DNA of 64,000 nt, from NCBI GenBank assembly GCA_035513055.1, contig DATKCT010000187.1:8089-72088 (forward strand). Reading direction: 5' to 3'. Origin of the DNA: DATKCT01 sp035513055. Lineage in GTDB: Bacteria > Verrucomicrobiota > Verrucomicrobiia > Verrucomicrobiales > DEV007. Below, piece by piece: positions 24,381-33,155 of the stretch (position 1 is its first letter; the number at the start of each line of letters is the position of its first letter). Below the pieces are notes generated by a model. The model ran no database searches, was not told the DNA's origin, and worked only from the letters and a program-made list of their open reading frames with translations. The translations under genes were made by a program, and so were the position numbers.

Positions 24381-27050
24381 TCAACGGATGGTGATGAAAT
24401 CGTTGTGGTTGAGGAGAGCGTGAACAAGCTGAGCGCGTGGGCCAGAACCGGTCTGGGTGAGGTCTCCTTCGAGTTGACGGAAACTCGAGAGGGCATCGGC
24501 ACAATAGGCCAATTCGCTGGAATCGGGAGCGCGACCGAGAACGGTTTCGAATGCCGCAGTGAAGAAGGCGGCGTCGCTAGCTGAGGGGGCAAGATGGTGG
24601 AGACGGCGCGAGATGGCGGCGGCGGCATCGAAGGCCTCACGGCTGTTGGCCAAGGCGAGCGCCTGCTGGGGGACGATGCTCTCGGTGCGGCGGTAGCATT
24701 CTTGAATGGGAGCATCGTCGAAGAGACCGAGGAAGAGGTCTTGGTCGTCGCGGGAATGTTTGAAATAGAGACTTCGCCTGGGCGCGGGCGCGGGTTGCCG
24801 GGGATCGAGCGAGGGGCCGCCGAGGGAGAGGTCAAGATTGCCGGAGAGGTAGAACAAGGCGTCACGGAGGACCTGAGCTTCCATCCGCCGGGCGGGGTAT
24901 CGCCAGAGCAGCACGTTGTCCGGATCACGGGCGAGGGATTGCGGATCTGCGTCGCGGAAGGAGCTGTGCCGGCGGAAGGCTTCGGAGTTGACGATGAGAC
25001 GGTGGAGGTGTTCGAGATCCCAGTGATGATCGAGGAGTTCGACGGCGAGGAAATCGAGGATTTCGTGGAGGGGAGGGCGCGGGCTGCGGCGTCCGAAGTC
25101 GGCGGGGTCGTTGACGAGGGATTGGCCGAAGCAGCGGGTCCACACGTGATTGGCGGCGACGCGGGGGGTGAGGGGGTTTTTGGGGTCAACGATCCAACGG
25201 GCGAGCGCGAGGCGCCGGCCGGTGCTTTGGCGAGGGTAGACGGCCGGGTAGGAGTCGAATTGGTGTTCGGGGGTTTCGAGGGCTTGGCGTGAACCTGGCA
25301 GGGGACGGTAGGAGGCGGTATCCGCGGGACGCTGGAGCAAGGCTTGTCTGTCGGCGGCGAGCTGCTTCTCGGTTTCGCGCAGTTTTTCGCGGAGCGCCTC
25401 GTGATCTCCGGCGCGGTCAGAGTTGGCTAAGTGAGCGGCGAGATCGAGAAGATCCGCCTCGGTATGGGCCAGGGCGCGCCGTTTTTCCGCGCGGGAGGCG
25501 TTGGCGGCGAGGGATTGCGCATGCGGGTCTGTGGCGCCGGTGAAGAGGGTGTCATCGGCGCGGATGCGAGCCTGGAGAGCTTCGAGTTGAAGTTGGGCGG
25601 CGAGGCGGCGAGCGGAGGCCAGGGCGAGCGACTGGGCTTCCGCGGGGGTCGCCTGCTCTTGGGAGAACCTGTTTGCAGTTATGGTGAAGCCGGCTTGGGC
25701 GGTGCGGATGGCTTGCCCGGCTTCGGAGAGCCAGTTCTGGCGCACGACACGCTGTGTGCCCGGGGCCCAAGCGTTCCGAGGCAGGGCGACGGGATGGATC
25801 GCGAAAGCGCCGGTTTCCAGAAACGCGGGGATTCCCGGGGCGATAGGGCTCGAAGTATCAGGATCGTTTTCGTTCCCCCGGCGGTGGAGATAAGTGAGAG
25901 CATCGGGGTGAGCGTCGAAGGCCCGGGGCAGACCGTCGCGATCGAAGTTGATGGTTCCCGGAACGGCATCGAGCCGGATCTGATGTGGTTCGAACAGGGC
26001 GCGGAAACGGTAGTAGTCGATCTGGCGAATGGGATCGTACTTGTGATCGTGGCATTTGGCGCATTGGATTGTTAGTCCGAGAAAAGCTTTGCCGGTGTGT
26101 TCGATAGTGGAATCAAGCCAGGTGGAGCGGTTGAAAAGGTAGTAATTGCGCGCGAGAAAACCGGTGGCCCTTAGGGTATCGGAGTCTTCCGGAGCGAGTT
26201 CGTCGGCGGCCAGCATTTCGAGGATCATGCGGTCGTAACCGGCATCGCGATTGAGGGAATCGACGATCCAGTCTCGCCAACGCCAGATATGCTTCTGGCT
26301 GTTGCGCAGTTGATCGTCGAGACCGTACCAGTCTGAGTAACGCCAGATGTCCATCCAATGACGGGCCCAGCGTTGGCCGTGTTGGGGGGAGGCGAGGAGG
26401 CGATCGGCGGTGCGGACGAACCGGTCGGGATGAGGCGAGGCGAGGAAAGAGTGGAGATCCTCGCGGGAGGGGGGAAGTCCGACGAGGTCGAGGTAGAGGC
26501 GGCGGAGCTGGGTTTCGGGCGGAGCCAGAGGCTGGGGGCGGACGCCGGCAGCAGACCCGGCCCGGGCGAGGAGGAGGTCGATGGGGTTGGCTCCGGCGGC
26601 GAGTTCTCCGGGGCTCAGACCGGGGCGTTGAGGCGGTTGGAAGGCCCAATGGGAGCCGGCGTCCGAGTCGGCTTCTTCATGACTCGGAGCGGGGGAACCG
26701 GCGAGAATCCAGAGGTGGAGAGCGTTTTTTGTCTCGGCGCCGAGGGGCTCGCCCTCGGGCGGCATGCGCAGATCGGGATCGGCGGCGTTGACGCGGCGGA
26801 GGATGAGGCTGGACTGCGGATGACCAGGTTCGAGGGCGGGTCCGGATTCACCTCCCTGGAGAAGGGAAGCGACCGTATCGACGCGGAGGCCGGCTTTTTG
26901 TTCGAGAGCCCCGTGGCAAGAATAGCAGCGCTCCCGGAGAACGGGTTTGATGGAGTCGAGGTAGCTGTTGTCCTGGGCCAGCAACGGAATCCGGGCGAGC
27001 GCGGACAGAGCGAAGACGACGGAAAACGGTATGGGGAGAATGCGCGGCAT
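24381..27050 (-). CDS. PSD1 / DUF1549 / DUF1553 cytochrome-c-like protein
   Basis: The 889-residue protein has a signal peptide, an N-terminal PSCyt1-type haem-binding region with C42-Y-S-C45-H46, then DUF1549 (about 155-365, with LVGLPPSREDLHSF and a second C-A-K-C-H motif near 330), and DUF1553 (about 615-870, with RLALARWIVDPKNPLTPRVAANHVW). This set is typical of Planctomycetes and Verrucomicrobia and is usually paired with a DUF1501 gene; here the only DUF1501 gene is at 11664. A role in oxidation of polysaccharide-derived substrates has been proposed for the group. There is no adjacent partner. Confidence 0.9.
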   Translation of the reverse strand: MPRILPIPFSVVFALSALARIPLLAQDNSYLDSIKPVLRERCYSCHGALEQKAGLRVDTVASLLQGGESGPALEPGHPQSSLILRRVNAADPDLRMPPEGEPLGAETKNALHLWILAGSPAPSHEEADSDAGSHWAFQPPQRPGLSPGELAAGANPIDLLLARAGSAAGVRPQPLAPPETQLRRLYLDLVGLPPSREDLHSFLASPHPDRFVRTADRLLASPQHGQRWARHWMDIWRYSDWYGLDDQLRNSQKHIWRWRDWIVDSLNRDAGYDRMILEMLAADELAPEDSDTLRATGFLARNYYLFNRSTWLDSTIEHTGKAFLGLTIQCAKCHDHKYDPIRQIDYYRFRALFEPHQIRLDAVPGTINFDRDGLPRAFDAHPDALTYLHRRGNENDPDTSSPIAPGIPAFLETGAFAIHPVALPRNAWAPGTQRVVRQNWLSEAGQAIRTAQAGFTITANRFSQEQATPAEAQSLALASARRLAAQLQLEALQARIRADDTLFTGATDPHAQSLAANASRAEKRRALAHTEADLLDLAAHLANSDRAGDHEALREKLRETEKQLAADRQALLQRPADTASYRPLPGSRQALETPEHQFDSYPAVYPRQSTGRRLALARWIVDPKNPLTPRVAANHVWTRCFGQSLVNDPADFGRRSPRPPLHEILDFLAVELLDHHWDLEHLHRLIVNSEAFRRHSSFRDADPQSLARDPDNVLLWRYPARRMEAQVLRDALFYLSGNLDLSLGGPSLDPRQPAPAPRRSLYFKHSRDDQDLFLGLFDDAPIQECYRRTESIVPQQALALANSREAFDAAAAISRRLHHLAPSASDAAFFTAAFETVLGRAPDSSELAYCADALSSFRQLEGDLTQTGSGPRAQLVHALLNHNDFITIR

Positions 27051-27125
27051 CGAGTCTGCCTGAAGCTCATCGAAGTATGCCGGTCGGGGGGGCGCCGGTC
27101 AATCCTACAAGAAAACGCGGGGTTG

Positions 27126-27183
27126 CCCGCATTTCTCACGCCTTTTCTGCTATGGCGTGCTGCGCCTCATACTGGGCGCGTCG
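27126..27183 (+). repeat. REP left-end fragment
   Basis: CCCGCATTTCTCACGCC then TTTTCTGCTATGGCGTGCTGCGCCTCAT matches the left end and first interior part of the REP family. The right half is missing. It lies between the divergent PSD1 and alpha-2-macroglobulin genes. Confidence 0.75.
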
Positions 27184-27328
27184 CGGCATTTTGACTGGCG
27201 TCTCGAATTTTGCGTGCAGAGTGTGGGGCAATGGGCGAGCCTTACCAGGATACGATCCGGGGTTCCCGGGCGATGGGATAGGGGCTGCGGATCGATGGTG
27301 AGGAATCTTCCTAACTCTTCGTCGCGTC

Positions 27329-30300
27329 ATGTCTGAAATCGTTTATCCGAGAAGCAAGTGGTTGGCCAGCGCGTTGCTGGCCATGGCCGGGTGGTTGACG
27401 GGACTGACCTGGGGTCAGGAACCGGCGGCGCCTGGAGATCCTGAAATTCGGATACCGGAAGGGGGAATCGGCCCGCGGTCGCAGATCCGGGTGGTTTTTC
27501 CTGGCCCGATGGTGGATCCCGCGCGGGTGGGGGAGACGGAAGAGAACCGGATTCTGGTATTCGATCCGCCCTGGCCTGGCCGGGTGGTATGGAGCGATCT
27601 CCGGACGGCGGTATTTTTGCCCGGCGCTGTGCGGGCAATGGGGAGCGAGGTGCGAGCGGGGATTGCGGAGGGTCTCGTGGATGTCATGGGTCATCCGGCG
27701 CGCGTTCCCAGGCCGGTGCAGGCGAGGCTGCGTGGGTTCGAGACCATCGAGATTTGGAGGACATACCGGCGGTGGGACGAGAACGCGCCGGCCATCCGGA
27801 CGCGGGAGCCCGTGGCGGTGATCTCCTTTCCTGCGGCTCCGGATGCTAAATCACTGGCATCGTTTTTGGTGTTCGAGGATGCGTCGGGGCGGCGGGTGGC
27901 GGCGCAGGTCAAGCGGGCGAGGGGGAACGAGTTGTCCTATCGGATGAGCAGGACGCTGACTTGGGACGAGGAATGGGCGGAGGTATTGGCGACTGGCGAG
28001 GAGACGCACGAAGTGTTGGGGGGAAGGGTCGCAGTACCGGTGCAACGTGATCCGCATGAGGAAGTGGAATGGGCCTGGCTGGTCCGGCCGGCGGAAGCGC
28101 TACCTGTGGGCGAGGGTTGGAAGCTGCGAGCGACTCCGGGAATCGCCATGGCCGGGGGAGGATCAGCGACGCAATTGGAGCGCGAACTGAATCTGGGAAC
28201 TGTGCATCCGCTGACGGTGGAGCGGGTGGATGCGGTGACGCCGTTGGATGGGCCGCTTTACGTGCGCGTGGTGTTCAGCCGCGAGTTGGATGTGGAGAAA
28301 ACGGCACGGTTAGGCGAGCTGTGGGCCGGGGTGGAACCTGCGGTTTCCCAGTTGAAGCTTCGCCACTTGGAAGGAAGCCGGATGGAATTGACCGGGGCTT
28401 TCCGGATGGGCGTGAATTACCGCGTGACGACGCACGCGGGGGTGCCGGCTTCCGACGGGATCACCTTAGATCAGGCCAAGACCTTCGAGATCCGTTTTAC
28501 TCCCCACGATCCCGTTTTGGCGCTGCCCTCGGACAGCGCCTTCCAACTGCGCTCCGGATCGGCGCGGTATGCGGTCTTGAGCGCAAACCTGACGAAGATG
28601 CGTATCCGGATCAAGGAGGTCGACGCGGGCGCCCTTCCTTTTGTGGAGCAAGGATATCGCGAATACGTGGCCAAGCTGGGCGCCGAGGAGAACCGGGCGC
28701 TGACCTATGAAGGAGTGGCGGGCAGGACGCGGTATGATGAAGTTTTGAGGATGGAAGGGCGGCCCGACCGGTTGGAACGAACGGAGTTGGACTGGCGGAG
28801 CGTGTTTCCGGAGGGACTTCCCGGGGCGGTTTTCATTTCGGTGGAGGGCGAAGGGACCCAGTATGCTCCTAACGCTGCGAATGGATCGACGGTGCGGCGA
28901 GTGGCTCAGTCGATGCTGCAGTTCACGGATTTGGGATATACGTGGAAAAGCGGCGGTGATGAGGCATTGTTCTTTGTGTTTTCGTGTGTGAGCGGCGAGC
29001 CGCTGGAGGGGGCGCGTGTGCGATTGATTGGAGCGGAAGCGGAAGAGTTGCAGGAAGGAGCGACGGATGCAGCGGGGACGGCGCGGCTGCCGCGGGTCGA
29101 GAACGCCGCCCAGCTCGTGTTGGAGCATGGAGGCGACCGTTTGTTGGCGCCCTTTCAGTTTGGCGCGGGCCAGATCGCGGATTACCGCTGGCGCGATTGG
29201 CATGATGATAGGACGCTTGAACCGAAAGTATTGCTGTTCACGGACCGGGGGCTCTACCGTCCGGGTGAAACGGCGCGCCTCAAAGGCATCTGCCGGGCGC
29301 GGGACGGGGCGCGGGTCAGCCTGCCGGACCAGTGGCTGGTCGAAGTGAAAGTGAGCGATCCGCGGGGCCGGGAGACACTGCGGCGAGCGGTGAGCTTGAA
29401 CGACTACGGGTCGTTCGAAATGGAAATCGAGCCGGCTTCCGGTCAAGTTGGGAGTTATCTTGTCACCGCTACGGTGACCGAACCCGCGGAGGAAGAGGCG
29501 GGGAACGCGCGGGGCCGGGAGATGGGAAGGTTTTACCAGCGTTTTGAAGTCCAGGAATTCCGGCGCGATGCTTTTGAGGTGGATGTAAGGCTCTCGGCGG
29601 TGGAGGAGGAAGCGGCTGTGGATTTGGAGGTGTCGGGCCGGTACTATCACGGAGCGCCACTAACGGATTCGAAGGCGACTTGGCACGCTTCGTTTACCGA
29701 GACCGGATTCTATCCTGAGGGATTTCGGGACTTTTTATTTGGCGATCACCGGCGGGAAGACGGGACCTACTGGAGGACGTATTACGGGGAGTCGTGGGAT
29801 TACGCCTACTGGGGAGTGTCAAGCGACTCGCGGAACGGAGAGGCGAGCATCGACGAGAAGGGTGTTGCGCAGATGCGGGTCGAGATTCCTGAGTTGAAGG
29901 ATTTTCCTTCGGCGGTGCGGGTGGAAGCATCGGTGGAAGTGACCGATCGCAATCAGCAGACAATCGCGGGCGGCGCGGAGACGGTGCGGCATCCGGCGGC
30001 GTTCTATTTGGGTGTGGAGCGTTCGGACCGCCTGATTTCGGCGGGCGACGAGGTTCGGTTAGGAGTGATTGCCGTGGACAAGGATGGCGCAGTTTTTGGG
30101 GATCGCGTATCGGCGCAGTGGCGGGTGGAACGGAAAGTGTGGGAGACGGTGAAGATTGGGGTGGCGGGCGGCGGGGCCGGTTACCGGAATGATTTGCGTT
30201 TGGAACGGGCGGCGGAAGGGGAGCTGCAAGTGGGCGAGAAGGACGCCGCTGTGGAGTTTGTTCCTGGGGAAGCGGGCGAGTACATTCTCACGGTAGCGGC

Positions 30301-33133
30301 GACGGACGGGTTTCAGCGCGAGGCGCGCACTGCGGTGGCGTTGCGGGTTGCGGGAGGAGGAGCCGGAGCCTGGGAGTTATCGGATGGCGACCGCTTGCAA
30401 TTGGCTCCGGAACGGCAGACGTGGTCGCCAGGGGAGACGGCCCGGGTGTTGTTGAAGACGCCGGTGGACGCGACGGCGTTGGTGACGCTGGAGCAGAACA
30501 CGGTGGTACGGTCTTTTGTGGCCAAGCTGCGGGCCGCGGATCCGGTGTTGGAAGTGCCCTTGGGGGAACTCGAGGGTCCCAACGTCTTTGTGGGAGTGAC
30601 GGCGATCGTGGCGGGACGGGGAGAGGACGGGGGGCTGATCAATCCGCGGGTGCGAACGGGCCACGCCCGGCTTTTGTTAGAGCAACCGGGAGACCGGCTC
30701 GAGCTGGCGGTGGGGAGCGATGCGGAGCGATATTTGCCTGGGGCTGCGGTGAGCGTCTTTGCGGAGGCGCGGGACGGTTGGGGCCGGCCGGCGGGGGATT
30801 GTGAGGTGACGCTGTACGCCGTGGACGAGGGTGTGCTCAGCGTGGCTGGATACCGGTTGCCGGATCCGGTCGCCTATTTTCACACGCCCATCGGGCACAA
30901 TCTGCGATTGGGGGAAAGCCCGGGTCAGTTTTTGACCGAGAACGGGGCGGAGTTTTCGTTTGGAAACAAGGGATACTTGGTCGGCGGCGGAGGGGAAGAC
31001 CTCGGCGGGATTCAGGGCCGGGTGCGGAGCGATTTCCGGGCTCTGGCCTTTTGGAGCGGCAGCTTGACGACAGATGGGGAGGGCAGAGTGAGGGCGACTT
31101 TCGAGGCTCCGGAGTCGCTGACGCGCTTCCGAGTGATGGCGGTTGCGATCGACCGGGGCAGGCGGTTTGGCTCGGGAGAGAGTTCGTTCGAGGTGAACAA
31201 GCCGCTGATGCTGGAGCCGGTGATGCCCCGCTTCGGGCACGTAGGCGACCGGGTGGTGGTCAAGGGGTTGGCGTTCAACCGGACCGCCGTGGGCGGAAGT
31301 TTCCGGGTAGAGCTGGCCTTGGACGAGGCGGCGGGGTTTGATGACGGGTCCCCGGAGGAGGCAATCGAGGGTGGAGGTGTGCAGGGCGTGGAGCTGCGAT
31401 TGGAAGCGGGCGCATCCGCGGCCGTGCCCTTTGGCGTGCGGTTTCTCTCGGAAGGCGAAACGGTTTGGAATTGGAGTCTGCGTCCGGTGGCGTTAGACGC
31501 GCCGTTGCCGGAGTTCGAGCGGGAGGGGGGGCAGGACGCGGTCGAGAGCAGGCTCAAGGCGCTGCATCCCGTGCCGGTGCTGAGGGAAGCGCTGTTCGGA
31601 AGGGTGGAACCGGGAACGCTGTCGGAGGATTTTTTACTGGGCTCCAAAGGAGTCTTGTTTCCCGGCACGGGTCAGGTGTTGGTGTCGGTGTCGCGGACCC
31701 GGCTGTCCGACGCCGTGGAAGCCGTGGACCGGATGTTGACCTATCCCTACGGGTGTGTTGAGCAGACGTCGTCTTCGTTGATGCCTTGGCTGATGCTCTA
31801 TCGTGTGCCTGAACTGCGGGGATTGTTGGCGAGACCGGACGAGGAGGCGCAGGGGGCGCTGCGGGCGGGACTGGACAGACTTCTGGCGATGCAGACTGGG
31901 GAAGGAGGTCTTAGTTACTGGCCCGGGGCGCAGGAGCCTACCTTATGGGGTAGCGCTTATGGGGGCATGGTGTTGGCTTTGGCGCAAGAACTTGGATTCG
32001 ATGTTGCGCAGTCGCGGCTGGACGCGCTTTGGGAGTATCTGTCGCAGTCGCTGCGGGACACGGGACCGGATACCGGAACGGTGGAACTGAGCCACCGGGC
32101 GCTGGCGGTGTTTACGTTGGCGAAGGCGAAGCGGGCGGAGCCGGCTTATCACGAGAAGCTCTTCGAATTGCGCGGGCGCCTGGCGCTGGAGGCCCGGGCG
32201 CTGGCGGCGGCGGCGGTGGCGGCCAGCGGAGGGCCGGAGGAATTGATCGAGGGATTCTTGGAGGAGGCGGAGGTCGAGAAACCGGGCCCTGAATATGGGT
32301 ATGGCAGGAGTCATGTCGTCGCGGTGCGACTATTGGCCTGGCTGGAGTATCAGCCGCAGAATCCGGTCGCTTTGGAGTTGGCGGAGAGCCTCATGACTCA
32401 ACGCAACAGCCGGGGAGATTGGGGCTCGACTTACGGGAATGCCTGGGCCCTCTTGGCCTTGAGCGCGGAGTCCATGGCCGGGGGCGGAGGGGCGGAAGGG
32501 CCTTCGCGCGTTTTGGTGCGCTTCGGGGAGCGCGAGGAGTTGGTGCGGCTTGACCGGGATCAACCAGCGCGACGCTTGGTCTTCGACGTGAAGGCCTCGG
32601 ACGGCGCGCCCTCAGTCCGGGTGGCGGCGGAAGGCGATGGGACGGTGTATGTGGCCGTTCAAGCCGCGGGGCGACCGGAGCGAATGCCGCCGCGGCGTCC
32701 GGACCAGGGGTTTCTGGTGACTCGGCGTTATTTCCAGGTGGATGCCGGCGGCGCACCGGTTCCGGCGGAGAAACTCCGGATTGGAGACTTGGTCTTGATT
32801 CAATTGGATGTGACTGCGGACCGGGCTGCGTCTTATGTGGTGGTGGACGATCCCTTGCCATCGCTTTTGGAGCCGGTGCAGGGTGCGGCGGCCAGGTTGG
32901 GGAGACGGGGCTCGACGTTGTGGCGGACGGATTACCGGGAGATGCGCGACGATCGGGCGGTGTTTTTCTGCGACGCGTTGCGGTCCGCGGGCCGGTTTCA
33001 GTTAGAATATTACGCTAGGGTTACAGGAGAAGGAGATGTGTTTGTTCCGCCGACGACCGTGGAAGCGATGTACGACCCGGATCTGCGGGGGTTTTCCGGA
33101 TCGGGACGATTTGGAGTAGAGGGCTTTGATTAG
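27329..33133 (+). CDS. bacterial alpha-2-macroglobulin (YfhM-like)
   Basis: The 1934-residue exported protein has a signal peptide and the domain pattern of bacterial alpha-2-macroglobulins: several MG beta-domains, a bait-like stretch (about 1180-1240), the alpha-2-macroglobulin signature TENGAEFSFGNKG to GRVRATFEAPESLTRFRVMA, and a thioester domain with G-C1476-V-E-Q1479. The intact C-x-E-Q motif suggests it can trap proteases covalently. Bacterial homologues protect the periplasm and are normally coupled to PBP1C, which follows directly here. The frame ends 22 bp before the pbpC start used here. Confidence 0.9.
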   Translation: MSEIVYPRSKWLASALLAMAGWLTGLTWGQEPAAPGDPEIRIPEGGIGPRSQIRVVFPGPMVDPARVGETEENRILVFDPPWPGRVVWSDLRTAVFLPGAVRAMGSEVRAGIAEGLVDVMGHPARVPRPVQARLRGFETIEIWRTYRRWDENAPAIRTREPVAVISFPAAPDAKSLASFLVFEDASGRRVAAQVKRARGNELSYRMSRTLTWDEEWAEVLATGEETHEVLGGRVAVPVQRDPHEEVEWAWLVRPAEALPVGEGWKLRATPGIAMAGGGSATQLERELNLGTVHPLTVERVDAVTPLDGPLYVRVVFSRELDVEKTARLGELWAGVEPAVSQLKLRHLEGSRMELTGAFRMGVNYRVTTHAGVPASDGITLDQAKTFEIRFTPHDPVLALPSDSAFQLRSGSARYAVLSANLTKMRIRIKEVDAGALPFVEQGYREYVAKLGAEENRALTYEGVAGRTRYDEVLRMEGRPDRLERTELDWRSVFPEGLPGAVFISVEGEGTQYAPNAANGSTVRRVAQSMLQFTDLGYTWKSGGDEALFFVFSCVSGEPLEGARVRLIGAEAEELQEGATDAAGTARLPRVENAAQLVLEHGGDRLLAPFQFGAGQIADYRWRDWHDDRTLEPKVLLFTDRGLYRPGETARLKGICRARDGARVSLPDQWLVEVKVSDPRGRETLRRAVSLNDYGSFEMEIEPASGQVGSYLVTATVTEPAEEEAGNARGREMGRFYQRFEVQEFRRDAFEVDVRLSAVEEEAAVDLEVSGRYYHGAPLTDSKATWHASFTETGFYPEGFRDFLFGDHRREDGTYWRTYYGESWDYAYWGVSSDSRNGEASIDEKGVAQMRVEIPELKDFPSAVRVEASVEVTDRNQQTIAGGAETVRHPAAFYLGVERSDRLISAGDEVRLGVIAVDKDGAVFGDRVSAQWRVERKVWETVKIGVAGGGAGYRNDLRLERAAEGELQVGEKDAAVEFVPGEAGEYILTVAATDGFQREARTAVALRVAGGGAGAWELSDGDRLQLAPERQTWSPGETARVLLKTPVDATALVTLEQNTVVRSFVAKLRAADPVLEVPLGELEGPNVFVGVTAIVAGRGEDGGLINPRVRTGHARLLLEQPGDRLELAVGSDAERYLPGAAVSVFAEARDGWGRPAGDCEVTLYAVDEGVLSVAGYRLPDPVAYFHTPIGHNLRLGESPGQFLTENGAEFSFGNKGYLVGGGGEDLGGIQGRVRSDFRALAFWSGSLTTDGEGRVRATFEAPESLTRFRVMAVAIDRGRRFGSGESSFEVNKPLMLEPVMPRFGHVGDRVVVKGLAFNRTAVGGSFRVELALDEAAGFDDGSPEEAIEGGGVQGVELRLEAGASAAVPFGVRFLSEGETVWNWSLRPVALDAPLPEFEREGGQDAVESRLKALHPVPVLREALFGRVEPGTLSEDFLLGSKGVLFPGTGQVLVSVSRTRLSDAVEAVDRMLTYPYGCVEQTSSSLMPWLMLYRVPELRGLLARPDEEAQGALRAGLDRLLAMQTGEGGLSYWPGAQEPTLWGSAYGGMVLALAQELGFDVAQSRLDALWEYLSQSLRDTGPDTGTVELSHRALAVFTLAKAKRAEPAYHEKLFELRGRLALEARALAAAAVAASGGPEELIEGFLEEAEVEKPGPEYGYGRSHVVAVRLLAWLEYQPQNPVALELAESLMTQRNSRGDWGSTYGNAWALLALSAESMAGGGGAEGPSRVLVRFGEREELVRLDRDQPARRLVFDVKASDGAPSVRVAAEGDGTVYVAVQAAGRPERMPPRRPDQGFLVTRRYFQVDAGGAPVPAEKLRIGDLVLIQLDVTADRAASYVVVDDPLPSLLEPVQGAAARLGRRGSTLWRTDYREMRDDRAVFFCDALRSAGRFQLEYYARVTGEGDVFVPPTTVEAMYDPDLRGFSGSGRFGVEGFD

Positions 33134-33155
33134 AGTTGGGAGAAACGGGGAGGCC